A DNA stretch of 51,302 nt, from assembly GCA_902495455.1 (NCBI GenBank), contig CABUXJ010000020.1:1-51302 (forward strand), given 5' to 3'. Position 1 is the stretch's first letter. Every line of letters begins with the position of its first letter. Made by a program: the position numbers and the translations under genes. Of the stretch, positions 7,904 through 16,792 are shown in pieces. Under the pieces are notes generated by a model. It made no database searches and had not been told where the DNA came from. It saw nothing but the letters and a program-made list of their open reading frames with translations. Source of the DNA: an uncultured Prevotella sp. (GTDB lineage Bacteria; Bacteroidota; Bacteroidia; Bacteroidales; Bacteroidaceae).

Positions 7904-9787
7904 TTATTTTATTGCCTTAAGTATTTTGGATGTCCTTACGTTTATTGCATGACTTATTCTGTGCATAAGGATGAGCGGGCGGCGCAGTGTTTTACCGAAA
8001 GTTATTGTTGCGCTGACATTGTCGAGTGCAGAAACAATCTCTCCTTTTATCAGATAAGCCACAGCTTGTTTCGCGTTGTATCTTATCACGAATGGCAGTT
8101 CGTCAGTTGGTTCGGCCATCGTCAGTGGCGAGTAGTCGATGGTCGTGTCCTTCGCATATAGCAACGTTTCTGATGAGGCTTGTGCCAACAGGAACAGTTG
8201 TTCGTCGGTGAGCATGTCAAAGTAAAGTATGTCCTTTGTCAGCAGTTGGCAGCCATTGACGTTTTCGGCAGCTATAATTCTGTTTGTTGATTTGGATGTG
8301 GTCTTGAATTTCGGACGTATTATGCCTTTCTTGCATACGTATGCTACCGTGCTCGGGTAGGGCGCAGCAGAAAAGTATTGCTCCAATAGATGCACAGCAT
8401 TCATGGTCCCGGCATTAGGACTACCAGTGAAAGAAAAATAGTCTCCATATTCTGGTGAGAGAACGTCGGTTCTCACGCCATAGTAGAAGAACGGAATATC
8501 GGTGTGGCCGGCATGCCGTAGCAGTGTGTTTATCATGGCACGGGTAGTGCCGAACCATCCCACATCAATCATGGCCGATTTAGTATTGTCAATCATACCC
8601 TCCTGTCGGAAGTAGTCCATGACCATATTATAGTCGTCGACTGTATTGCGTCGGAAATCCTTAATGAAGTCGGTTTCGTAGATTTTGTCAATAAGGTCGT
8701 TTTCTTCTTTTGTCGTGTTAATGCGTTTTGAAGGAATATCAATACCATAGACCTCTTTCATCTCTTTTGTCGATGTGTTGAACAGCGACAGCAGATATTC
8801 GGTGTCCTTGCCTTTTGCCGTGTTGCAGTCAAGTATCGAGAGAAACGACTCTTTGTCGGATATATGCAGGAAGGCCGGTAGCAACGACTTGCGTGAAACG
8901 AAAATGAATCTCGATTCGATGTCTGCAACTTTCATGTTTGTCGTTATTTCTTTCAGTATATAGCTGTCGCGCGACAGAAAGTATAACCGTTTGATACCTC
9001 TTCTGCGGGCTTGCCGAATTATCCATGTCGCGTAGGCAACGTATGCCGGCGCAACGTAGTTTACGGCAATCTTTTGTATTGGCGACATGCCTGTACTCGT
9101 AGTGTTCAGACAGTGCAACAGTCCGGCAATGGTGTCAAACTTCCATTTTTCTTTTGTGTTGTGTCCTAACCGGCGTATGTTGTATTCCGCCGACGATGTC
9201 TGGTGCGATTTATACAGGACAGCCTTTATTTTCGCCTTTTTTGCTACGTGATAGTCGCTGATTATATTGTCTCCGTAGTGGATCCATTCTTCTGGTGCAA
9301 ATCTTTCGCGCACAATGTTAAACAGCTTCCCCGTATCTTTCCTTGCGTTATGTTCACATGAAACGAAGACCGTTTCGTCGTTGTTTATGCATCCTTCGCG
9401 TTTTAAGATGCTGTGGAGAAATTCGCTGTCTAAATACATGTCACTGATGAACATCACCGTATATCCTTCTGATCTTCTCTTGACGATTAGGTCGAGTATA
9501 TGCTTGTTTACCGTCAGATTTTTGCTCTCAATGTCTTTCTCTTTTGACATGATATCGGTCGGAGAGGGGAATGGACAAGTCTCGTATATGTCGTCGATGC
9601 ATGGGTTGGTGATACCCTTTCCGATACAACTGCGCTCAGCTTTTATTCGCCATGTGTAGAACGCATCTTGCATTTGCTCATCGTCCGAGAACAGCGAGTA
9701 TGCAAGAATATGGAATATGTTTCCTGCGTCTCCGCATTTTCGCATCAGTGTAGTGTCGAAAATATCAAATGAGGCTATCTTTGTCAT
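7904..9787 (-). CDS. HAD-like hydrolase domain protein of polysaccharide locus
   Basis: 627 residues. The N-terminus has SFDIFDTTLMR, a HAD motif I (DxD), then MFISDMYLDSEFL and IHYGDNIISDYHVAKKAKI, which match HAD motifs II and IV; together they cover about residues 1-210. The remaining 400 residues have no domain I can name, although YLYFLSRDSYILKE- and VGWFGTT-like stretches occur in similar proteins from polysaccharide loci. No signal peptide or membrane helix is visible. Its ATG overlaps the wzx end by four bases on the upstream side. It may remove phosphate from a sugar or modify the glycan; I cannot say which. Confidence 0.75.
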   Translation of the reverse strand: MTKIASFDIFDTTLMRKCGDAGNIFHILAYSLFSDDEQMQDAFYTWRIKAERSCIGKGITNPCIDDIYETCPFPSPTDIMSKEKDIESKNLTVNKHILDLIVKRRSEGYTVMFISDMYLDSEFLHSILKREGCINNDETVFVSCEHNARKDTGKLFNIVRERFAPEEWIHYGDNIISDYHVAKKAKIKAVLYKSHQTSSAEYNIRRLGHNTKEKWKFDTIAGLLHCLNTTSTGMSPIQKIAVNYVAPAYVAYATWIIRQARRRGIKRLYFLSRDSYILKEITTNMKVADIESRFIFVSRKSLLPAFLHISDKESFLSILDCNTAKGKDTEYLLSLFNTSTKEMKEVYGIDIPSKRINTTKEENDLIDKIYETDFIKDFRRNTVDDYNMVMDYFRQEGMIDNTKSAMIDVGWFGTTRAMINTLLRHAGHTDIPFFYYGVRTDVLSPEYGDYFSFTGSPNAGTMNAVHLLEQYFSAAPYPSTVAYVCKKGIIRPKFKTTSKSTNRIIAAENVNGCQLLTKDILYFDMLTDEQLFLLAQASSETLLYAKDTTIDYSPLTMAEPTDELPFVIRYNAKQAVAYLIKGEIVSALDNVSATITFGKTLRRPLILMHRISHAINVRTSKILKAIK

Positions 9788-11304
9788 ATTCGTCTGCGCA
9801 ATAGGTTATATAAATAGGTCCTCTCGTCTTTGTCTAATCCGAGGAACATAATCGAGAGCAGGCAAGCTGTCGTTGTTATCATGCACTGTGCCATGTTATA
9901 TCCCGTTTCATTCATTATATGTCTGAGCAGTGAGAACGCCACTGATGCCGCTATCGTGGTTGCGGCCACCTTTATTGCCGGTACTATTATCTGTGTGAAA
10001 TAAGTACGGAATCTGATTCTCAATTCAGGCAATATCACGTATAGACGTCCGGCCTGTGTCGCTATGGCTATCGCAATTTGGGCCACATAGACGCAGTATG
10101 GAGGATAGTCACATTTCAGCAGTATATAAGCAAAAGGTAATGTCAGTAGCATTATGCTTCCTTCCACTATTTGGAATTTTCTTATGTGTCCGGTAGAATG
10201 TATACCTATTATGACCGGGTTGCCAAATGAATTTACGATAAGATAAAGCAATGTGAGGTTGATGAATGTGGATGTATGTTCAGGTACTTCGATCAGCCAT
10301 ATCTTCAAGATATAGTCTATCACCCAATACAGTACTGCTGCTATCAACAACAATAGATAGTAGCAACTCAATGAACTGTATTTTATCAGTTTTACCATGA
10401 AATTTATGTCACCGCTGGCATAAGATTTCGTTATTTGTGGATTTATGGCCATTCTTACGTTCGTGACAAAGGCATTGGAATAATTTGAAATCTGCATGGC
10501 AATGCCTCGGGCTGCGTTCACTACTGTTCCATAGAATATGTTAAGCACGATGTTTATACCCTGATCTATGATTATTAGGGCCAAATTACCTATTATGTTC
10601 CATCCCGCGAACGAGAGCATGGATTTGAATATCTCTGGTTGCAGTTTTATCCGAGTGCGACATTCCTTAAAGTTACGGCGGCAATAAATAAGGTAGAAAA
10701 GTCGGTCCGCCACTTGAATGAGCATCATCAATATGGCGTAGAGTATCAGTCTGTCGTGGTTGTAGCTTAGCAGAAAATAGGTGAAGAGAAAACGTATGGT
10801 TGCGTCGAAAATGGAGATATACGCAAACGAACTCATTCTCTCATGTGATATTACTAACGATAAGTCAGGAGTGGCGATGATGTTCAGTACCGAAGTAATG
10901 GCAACGGTATGCAATACCCAATTGGCGGCACCCATACGCCCATCAGGAATGTTCATGTTGTTGTTAAGGAACCACAGTCCTATGGTTTCGATGAGCAAAA
11001 ACACAACAGCAGCAATGCACCAGTGTATCAGTCGTGCTTGATTATACGTTGCCGCAAGGCGCTCTTTGTTGTTGTGGCCCATTTCGTAAGAGATGAACCG
11101 TGATGTTGCCACGCTCATCGAACCGTTGAGAAACAGGAACATCGTTGTCACGCCTCCTACTACGTTGAACAATCCATAGTCGGATATTCCCAATGCTTGG
11201 AGTACTATACGACTGGTGTATATACCCAATAGCATTGTGAAAGCCATTCTGAAATAAAGGAGTGCTGTATTTTTGAAAATCCGCTTCTCTCTGTTAGAAT
11301 GCAT
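9784..11304 (-). CDS. wzx: polysaccharide flippase (Wzx-like)
   Basis: 506 residues with 12-14 predicted membrane helices. The opening NTALLYFRMAFTMLLGIYTS, followed by ALGISDYGLFNVVGG, is typical of the MOP/MATE-like polysaccharide flippases of Bacteroidetes. It should move undecaprenyl-linked repeat units across the inner membrane to Wzy. It is the first gene after the 152-base gap behind wza, and that gap contains a perfect 14-bp hairpin that could lower its expression relative to wza. Its end overlaps the HAD gene by four bases. Confidence 0.88.
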   Translation of the reverse strand: MHSNREKRIFKNTALLYFRMAFTMLLGIYTSRIVLQALGISDYGLFNVVGGVTTMFLFLNGSMSVATSRFISYEMGHNNKERLAATYNQARLIHWCIAAVVFLLIETIGLWFLNNNMNIPDGRMGAANWVLHTVAITSVLNIIATPDLSLVISHERMSSFAYISIFDATIRFLFTYFLLSYNHDRLILYAILMMLIQVADRLFYLIYCRRNFKECRTRIKLQPEIFKSMLSFAGWNIIGNLALIIIDQGINIVLNIFYGTVVNAARGIAMQISNYSNAFVTNVRMAINPQITKSYASGDINFMVKLIKYSSLSCYYLLLLIAAVLYWVIDYILKIWLIEVPEHTSTFINLTLLYLIVNSFGNPVIIGIHSTGHIRKFQIVEGSIMLLTLPFAYILLKCDYPPYCVYVAQIAIAIATQAGRLYVILPELRIRFRTYFTQIIVPAIKVAATTIAASVAFSLLRHIMNETGYNMAQCMITTTACLLSIMFLGLDKDERTYLYNLLRRRI

Positions 11305-11352
11305 GTTCTTGTTTAAGAAATGGGATGATAGTGTATCTGTTTCGGAGCGATT

Positions 11353-11390
11353 TATGAAAGAAGCATCCTAAAAAGAATGCTTCTTTCATA
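11353..11390 (-). terminator. hairpin between wza and wzx, possible attenuator
   Basis: A perfect 14-bp inverted repeat (11353-11366 with 11377-11390) encloses a 10-nt loop in the wza-wzx gap. In the direction of transcription no T-tract follows it, so a full intrinsic terminator is unlikely. It could be an RNA-stabilising or partially terminating element that makes wza transcript more abundant than the rest of the operon. The hairpin is seen directly; the function is inference. Confidence 0.45.
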
Positions 11391-11456
11391 TTGTAGTTAT
11401 TATGATATGTTTACCATATATTATACTCTTTTTGGGGAGACGTGAAGACGCTTTCC

Positions 11457-13988
11457 TTATTTCAACAAGTTTGCTATCGTGATGAGCATGGTTGCGATGG
11501 ACGCGGTGCTGGATCCGATGGTTACGATTTCGGCAGTGGTCATCTTCTTTGTTGCCGGTTTTGTCGGTACGATGATTTCGCATCCGGGCATAGGCTTGGT
11601 CTTGTAGCCGACTCGTGCCTTAGAACCGTTCATGTAGACAATGAACGTGTTGCTCTTTTTCGCACGGTTGCCCCAGCCGCCGGCCTGATCAATGTAGTAG
11701 CTGACGTTTTTCCCCTCGCGGTAGGTAACAGTGCTGGGTGACATTACGTCGCCGCTGACTTTGACGGTATTTGAGAATTCAGGAACGATGATTCGGTCGC
11801 CTTCACGCAGAATGACATCGTAGTTGCTTCCGGGATTAGCCAAAGCTTTGTCAAGTTCGATTGCGACATAATAGGTATCACCGAAGTCGAGTTTCTTGGC
11901 GTCAAGCGTGTCCTTCTCTCCGCTCTGTGTGAGGAGTATCTTGCGGACGTCGTTCATCTTCAGACGCTCTTCCTGTGTGATTGTACGTTCAAGACGGGCA
12001 CCTTGTACATAAGCCATATTGGTCACGCCGCCGGCCTGGCGGATGATGTCGCTCAAACGCTGGCTCTTTTTCTCGAGTGTATATGTTCCGCTGAATAGCA
12101 CTTCTCCTTCCACCTTTACATTCTGTTGTTTGGAATATCCCGGACTTTTGCGGACATAGATTTCATCAAAAGGGTTGAGCACGAAACCAGGTTGACCGTC
12201 GATGACAAATCCATCTTTGATAGCGAATGAGAATGTACGGGCTATCGTGTCAGATGATTCGGTCGCTCTGGGGTTCATAATCCTGCGTGCCACGTCAACT
12301 TTCATGATTGAAGCGGCGTCGTTCAAACCGCCGGCCTGCAGGATAAGGTCTTCTATCGTTTCATTGTCGGCATACTTGTATTCACCAGGATACATCACTT
12401 CTCCATAAATAGTCAGTGTCTGTTCTTCCAAAAGTTCCTTCTTGCTGGGAATATACAGCACGTCTTCATTTCTCAAAGGAATGTCAGGTGAACGTCCTTC
12501 TACGATGCCAGCGATGTCGACAGACAGTACTTCGAGTGTGCGATCCGGTTTTATGCGATGCATCACGCCGCGAGCTGTAAATGCGTCTTCCGTCACACCT
12601 TCGGCGCTTTCTATCAACGCACGTACGGTCGTGATGTCTCCACCAAGTTGATACATCCCTGGGCGGAACACTGCACCTTTGATTTCAACCATATTTGAAA
12701 AACGGGGGATAACAGAGTCTACGCTCAGTGAGTCTTCATCATCCAAATGGAAAGAGTTCATGTCAAATTCGCCAACGTTATATACCGAATATTGTGTTCC
12801 GGCTTTGCGTATCAGCCTGATCGACTTCCGGTAAGCGTCGCCGGTGAAACCTCCGGCATATTTGAGCAATGTGCTGACACTCTCGTTCTTTTTCATTTCA
12901 TAGAACATGGGGCGTTTTACTTTACCGGTGATGTTGACCAAGCAGTCATATGGCCCGACGACAATGACGTCGTTGTCTGTCAGTCGGACATTGCCGGTAA
13001 GTTTGCCGTTCAGAATATAGTCGTAAATGTCGACTACGGTCACCAAACGGTTATTTCGGTAGACCTTGATGTTGCGCAATGTACCTATGTCATTGATACC
13101 TCCGGCCATATAAAGAGCGTGGAAAACAGTGGCAAAAGCTGACAGCGTATATGTTCCGGGCACTTGCACTTCTCCCATGACGTTGACGCTGATAGTCTTG
13201 GTCTGTCCGACAGTCAACCTGATCTGTGAACTTTGATAGCGTGCTCCGAGTTGTTTTCGTAGTGCGGCGTTGGCTTGATTGACTGTCATACCTCCCACAG
13301 AGACAGGGCCGAATCCTTCAATCAGTATTGTACCGTCGGGTGAGACTGTACTCTCGTAAGTATTGTTGGATGCTCCCCATACGTCAACGAACACTGCATC
13401 ACCGGCTCCCAAACGGTAATCCTGAGGTGTGGCAATATTCATTTCCGGTTCAAAGGAAAGGTTCTCGTTGTTGAAAATGTCGCGTCCGAAAACTTTGCGC
13501 TTGTTTTGGTCGCGCTTCATCATTTCCTCCAGATACATCTGGTTGTATAATTCTGTAGAATCGGGCAAGAAAGAGTTCAACTCTTTCTCCATTAGTAATC
13601 CTTTTTGCTCTTTCTCTTTGTCATTATCGTTAACGGCAGGACGTCTGTTGTCTTTTGTCCTGTAGGGTGGTATGTTTTTTGTGCCCTCGTCTTTCTTTTT
13701 CGCGTTGTTTACTCGTGTGCGGGTCTGGCTTCCGGGCGGTGTCGTCAGATTTTTGGCTCCGAGGCTCTGGGTGCTTCTTTCTTTTTCATACTTGTCCTTA
13801 ACGCGGCGAATCTGTTCTATTGTCACGCCCCGTTGCATCAATTGTGTGACAATCTGTGACTGTGACGTTCCCTTTTCATGTTCTTTTATGACAAATTCAG
13901 CCACCGCCTGATCTGTCATTGACGATTGAGCGAGGGTGGCAACTGCCATCATAGACAGTATAAATACCGAGAAGATATATTTTTTCAT
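11457..13988 (-). CDS. wza: SLBB-domain polysaccharide export outer-membrane protein
   Basis: 843 residues. A signal peptide (MKKYIFSVFILSMMAVATLA) ends at an Ala-x-Ala-like site with no lipobox cysteine, unlike enterobacterial Wza. Residues about 185-250 form the polysaccharide export domain (DYRLGAGDAVFVDVWG). Several SLBB repeats follow, each starting with a V-x-GEV-x-x-PGTY-like strand (for example near 265, 355, 430, 530, 640 and 760). A short hydrophobic helix near the C-terminus (IASTATML-like region) could be the membrane-spanning ring. It is first in the operon and would form the outer-membrane channel. Confidence 0.92.
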   Translation of the reverse strand: MKKYIFSVFILSMMAVATLAQSSMTDQAVAEFVIKEHEKGTSQSQIVTQLMQRGVTIEQIRRVKDKYEKERSTQSLGAKNLTTPPGSQTRTRVNNAKKKDEGTKNIPPYRTKDNRRPAVNDNDKEKEQKGLLMEKELNSFLPDSTELYNQMYLEEMMKRDQNKRKVFGRDIFNNENLSFEPEMNIATPQDYRLGAGDAVFVDVWGASNNTYESTVSPDGTILIEGFGPVSVGGMTVNQANAALRKQLGARYQSSQIRLTVGQTKTISVNVMGEVQVPGTYTLSAFATVFHALYMAGGINDIGTLRNIKVYRNNRLVTVVDIYDYILNGKLTGNVRLTDNDVIVVGPYDCLVNITGKVKRPMFYEMKKNESVSTLLKYAGGFTGDAYRKSIRLIRKAGTQYSVYNVGEFDMNSFHLDDEDSLSVDSVIPRFSNMVEIKGAVFRPGMYQLGGDITTVRALIESAEGVTEDAFTARGVMHRIKPDRTLEVLSVDIAGIVEGRSPDIPLRNEDVLYIPSKKELLEEQTLTIYGEVMYPGEYKYADNETIEDLILQAGGLNDAASIMKVDVARRIMNPRATESSDTIARTFSFAIKDGFVIDGQPGFVLNPFDEIYVRKSPGYSKQQNVKVEGEVLFSGTYTLEKKSQRLSDIIRQAGGVTNMAYVQGARLERTITQEERLKMNDVRKILLTQSGEKDTLDAKKLDFGDTYYVAIELDKALANPGSNYDVILREGDRIIVPEFSNTVKVSGDVMSPSTVTYREGKNVSYYIDQAGGWGNRAKKSNTFIVYMNGSKARVGYKTKPMPGCEIIVPTKPATKKMTTAEIVTIGSSTASIATMLITIANLLK

Positions 13989-14091
13989 AATTTTCTGAGT
14001 AGTTTTTTCTTTTGTATGGCCTTTATACCTTAGTTATAAACTTTATTTTCACAAATTTATTGCAAAGATACGCAATTTATTAAAATAAATA

Positions 14092-14121
14092 TTGTTGATT
14101 GGCGGAAAATGTCTATCTTTG
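14092..14121 (+). promoter_or_regulatory. Bacteroidetes-type promoter of ssrA
   Basis: ATTG ending at 14094, then 19 nt and TATCTTTG at 14114-14121, matches the Bacteroidetes sigma-factor consensus (TTTG and TAnnTTTG). It lies about 43 bases before the first base of tmRNA. Confidence 0.7.
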
Positions 14122-14163
14122 TCGGAGTTTTCGGTGGAAAACGTCTGAAGACCATACAATACC

Positions 14164-14562
14164 GGGGTTGACTGGATTTGACAGCGGGATGAAATGGTAT
14201 GTAAGCATGCGGAGTGACGACTGTTGACTCCATAATCACATCGGTCAAAAATTTATCTGGCGAAAACAACTATGCTCTCGCTGCCTAATCGAAGTACAGT
14301 AGATTCTGGCTTTATCCCACTACAAGGTAGAGGGACGAGACATCGCTCAAAGGCTGTTGTTCCGAAGTTCTTTGGTCAAGCGGTGCAGTTAAATCGGGAA
14401 TAGTCACGTCGCGCCTCGGCTGCGTGATGAAGATTTAGAGGATAAGGCTGCGATTGGTGGTCCGGGTCTTGTTGCAGCATGAAAACCGAAGGCCGGAATA
14501 AGCATGTAGAAAGCGTATGGTTTCCCTGTTTGGACGAGGGTTCGACTCCCTCCAGCTCCACA
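14164..14562 (+). ncRNA. ssrA: transfer-messenger RNA (tmRNA)
   Basis: The 5' end GGGGTTGACTGGATTTGACA pairs with CAGCTCC at 14553-14559 to form the tRNA-like acceptor stem, and GGTTCGACTCCC near 14539-14550 is the T-arm. The tag frame at 14259-14288 reads GENNYALAA followed by TAA, a tag of the type known from Porphyromonas/Prevotella relatives. tmRNA with SmpB rescues stalled ribosomes and marks the unfinished protein for degradation. A good promoter lies upstream and a terminator downstream. CCA is not fully encoded, so the exact 3' end is approximate. Confidence 0.96.
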
Positions 14563-14577
14563 GACTATTGTTAGTGC

Positions 14578-14613
14578 AGCGTTGCAAGTTTATGACTTGC
14601 GGCGCTTTTTTTA
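14578..14613 (+). terminator. intrinsic terminator of ssrA
   Basis: A 12-bp stem with G-U pairs (14578-14589 with 14595-14606), a 5-nt loop and a run of seven T starts about 16 bases after tmRNA. Confidence 0.85.
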
Positions 14614-14675
14614 TATTCAGTTTCCTGTGTGTAACCGGAGGTTCGCAAGGAGTCATACTGTAATTTGGCATACAA

Positions 14676-14711
14676 TAAAAAAGAGACAGAGTGCTACTCT
14701 CTGTCTCTTTA
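14676..14711 (-). terminator. intrinsic terminator of tRNA-His
   Basis: A perfect 12-bp stem (14680-14691 with 14699-14710, 7-nt loop) is followed on the minus strand by a T-rich run. It lies directly after the tRNA gene. Confidence 0.82.
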
Positions 14712-14713
14712 AG

Positions 14714-14788
14714 GGTGGAGGGTGGGGCTCGAACCCACGACATTCAGAACCACAATCTGACGCTCTAACCAACTGAACTACATCCACC
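14714..14788 (-). tRNA. tRNA-His (GTG)
   Basis: The minus strand folds into a cloverleaf: acceptor 5' GGTGGATG including the extra G(-1) typical of tRNA-His, D-stem GTTC/GAGC, anticodon stem TCAGA/TCTGA with loop TTGTGGT giving anticodon GTG, and T-arm GTGGG TTCGAGC CCCAC. One acceptor pair (6-67) is mismatched. CCA is not encoded. It is transcribed from a very good promoter at 14821-14852 and ends at a hairpin terminator, so it is probably a single-gene unit. Confidence 0.96.
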
Positions 14789-14820
14789 GTATTGTATTGG
14801 TTGCTTTTCTAAAGCGAGTG

Positions 14821-14852
14821 CAAAGGTACGTGATTTATTTTGAATAACCAAA
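14821..14852 (-). promoter_or_regulatory. Bacteroidetes-type promoter of tRNA-His
   Basis: On minus, TTTG (14849-14852), 20 nt, then TACCTTTG (14821-14828): a full match to the consensus, 33 bases before the tRNA. Confidence 0.82.
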
Positions 14853-14925
14853 CAAATCACGTACTTTTTTGCTGTTTTTTTCTATTTCACTGCGTATTCG
14901 TTGCACATTCTATTCTAATGGCATG

Positions 14926-15327
14926 TTATTTTGCCGGTGCGGCCGGTGTTGTTGTCGCAGGGGCTTCAGCAGCAGGAGCAGCTTCTTTAGCCTCTCCGTT
15001 GGCAGGAGCTGTCTCTTTAGTCTGGCTTGCACCAAATCCCGGCAAGTTGTTGGGGTTGGTTGTCGGGTTTTCGATGTTCTCCATTACAGAGGAGTCTTGT
15101 GATGATTGTGGAACGGTGTAGGCACACATGATGCTGATGACCACCATAGCTGCTGCCAGTGTCCATGTTGTTTTTTCGAGTACGTCGGTTGTCTTGCGGA
15201 CACCGCCAATCTGGTTGTAAGAAGCGAAGTTGGATGCCAATCCACCTCCTTTAGACTCCTGTATCAGTACAATGCCAATCATGAGCACTGCTGCCAATAG
15301 GATGAGAATTACTAATAATGTGTACAT
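14926..15327 (-). CDS. secG: preprotein translocase subunit SecG
   Basis: 133 residues. The first helix (MYTLLVILILLAAVLMIGIV), the conserved LIQESKGGGLASNF loop and the second helix (TTWTLAAAMVVISIMCAY) are the SecG hallmark. The protein continues with about 50 residues rich in Ala, Pro, Glu and Thr, a low-complexity tail common in Bacteroidetes SecG and absent from E. coli SecG. It assists SecYEG in protein export at the inner membrane. It is the last gene of the operon, one base after the TPR-like gene. Confidence 0.95.
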   Translation of the reverse strand: MYTLLVILILLAAVLMIGIVLIQESKGGGLASNFASYNQIGGVRKTTDVLEKTTWTLAAAMVVISIMCAYTVPQSSQDSSVMENIENPTTNPNNLPGFGASQTKETAPANGEAKEAAPAAEAPATTTPAAPAK

Positions 15328-15328
15328 T

Positions 15329-16096
15329 TTACTTTATTTTTTTATTATTATTTATTATCAATTTCTCAAGGAAACGTATTTGGTCTGCAAAGTAAGCATT
15401 TTTTTTTGGATAATTCAAACTTAATCGCCTAATAATTTCCAAAGCCTTTGAATATCGTCCCTGTTTTACGTAAATTCGGGCCAAAGTTTCCGTGAAATAG
15501 CTTTCGTCTCCACCTTTCTCGTTTTCTTTGTCCGTTTCTTCGATTTGAGGAACGAAGAGCGGGTTTTCGCTTAAAACAATCTTGCCCTTGTCGTTTTCAA
15601 TGAAGTCGTCGATGAGGTTGTGTCCGATCAGCAATGGAGCATCATTTTGGTCTGACGGTTCGTTGTCGCTTTCTGTTGCCAGCATGTATCCTACATAGTC
15701 TATTGCTGCATCGGCAGGTGACGGCTTGCGCTTTTTCTTTTTGTCCTTATCTTCTTCTTGTGGGATGGAGTCTAAGAAGGTGTCTATCAGTGATATTGTC
15801 CGGTCGGTATCGATGCCGGCCGATGTCGATGTTTTTTCTTTGCTTGTCTGATGTTTCGTTGCCAGTCGGTAGTGGGCGGCCTCCACCATGCGGAATATTA
15901 CTTTTCTGTCAGTGATGTATATGGACGCGCGGCGCAACTCTTCGTCGAACATGGGGTCGTGTAGCAGGTAGAGATTTTGTAGCATCAGTAGCCGCGCTGT
16001 CTGGAAATACGGATACAGTGCAAGCATGGACCGGAGCTCGTACAGGGTGTCCCTGTCGAGTTGTTCGGGATGATTGATGAGCTCTGTTATTTCCAT
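15329..16096 (-). CDS. TPR-like protein of lptE-secG operon
   Basis: 255 residues with no signal peptide. The N-terminal 85 residues (ITELINHPEQLDRDTLYELR, then ALYPYFQTARLLML) are a helical module found in Bacteroidetes proteins encoded next to secG. A charged linker follows at about 90-200 (EEDKDKKKKRKPS), then a helix pair (YFTETLARIYVKQGRYSKAL, LNYPKKNAYF) that matches one tetratricopeptide repeat. I know of no assigned function. Tight spacing to lptE (9 bases) and secG (1 base) suggests an envelope-assembly role, but that is inference. Confidence 0.75.
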   Translation of the reverse strand: MEITELINHPEQLDRDTLYELRSMLALYPYFQTARLLMLQNLYLLHDPMFDEELRRASIYITDRKVIFRMVEAAHYRLATKHQTSKEKTSTSAGIDTDRTISLIDTFLDSIPQEEDKDKKKKRKPSPADAAIDYVGYMLATESDNEPSDQNDAPLLIGHNLIDDFIENDKGKIVLSENPLFVPQIEETDKENEKGGDESYFTETLARIYVKQGRYSKALEIIRRLSLNYPKKNAYFADQIRFLEKLIINNNKKIK

Positions 16097-16105
16097 AAGT
16101 GTCTG

Positions 16106-16684
16106 TTACCAGTTGGCTACGGTTGCGTTAAATATCTGGTCGGTTATCTCGTCCACCATCTGAGTTACGAGTTCCTCCTGCACGGAGTTGAGCGACTTTG
16201 TTGTTTCGTATGTGGCAGAAGCCGTAAACTGACGCTCAAAGTCTTCCGTATGTTTCGCGTTGTTCGTAAATCTCACGTTGACCGTCATCGACAGTTCCGT
16301 CTGTGCCGAATATCCTTCGCTCGAAACGGCCTTGTTGCGCTGTTCGTAGCGTGTTATTTCGCCTTCCACTTTCAGGTCGCCGTTGCGTTTGACCTGTATG
16401 AGACGGGTGTGATTGGCATAGATATCCTTCAGTTTGTTGTTGAATATGCTTGCCATTGGTCCCCAGACATAGCTGGAGCGTATGGGAAAGTCTGCAATCT
16501 GGATTGTTTTGGTCGTGCTGTAGTCGATACTTGCACCGTTGAACTTGTAGGACACCGAGCACGACAGAAGCAACAAGAAGGCAGACGAACAGGCGAACAT
16601 CAGCCACCGGTGTAGGCCCATAGACTGCCTTGTCTTGCGATTGATGTTTCTGATAAGTCCCATTATTCCTTTCATATTTTCCAC
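16106..16684 (-). CDS. lptE: LptE-like lipoprotein, LPS transport
   Basis: 192 residues from the first ATG; a later ATG at 16621 would give a more standard 20-residue lipoprotein signal, MGLHRWLMFACSSAFLLLLS before Cys, and may be the true start. After the lipobox the protein reads CSVSYKFNGASIDYSTTKTI, as in Bacteroidetes LptE, followed by an alpha/beta domain. With LptD it delivers lipopolysaccharide to the outer leaflet of the outer membrane. It lies between the sigma-54 activator and the TPR-like gene and probably shares their transcript. Confidence 0.85.
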   Translation of the reverse strand: MENMKGIMGLIRNINRKTRQSMGLHRWLMFACSSAFLLLLSCSVSYKFNGASIDYSTTKTIQIADFPIRSSYVWGPMASIFNNKLKDIYANHTRLIQVKRNGDLKVEGEITRYEQRNKAVSSEGYSAQTELSMTVNVRFTNNAKHTEDFERQFTASATYETTKSLNSVQEELVTQMVDEITDQIFNATVANW

Positions 16685-16792
16685 TTATTTGTCGCTTCTC
16701 TTATTAATATATAATAATGTGTAGTGCTCCGTTGCTGTTGCTGTTCGCCCAAAGTGGCGTTCGTACAGCATGATGCCGTCTGTTGGCAGGTG

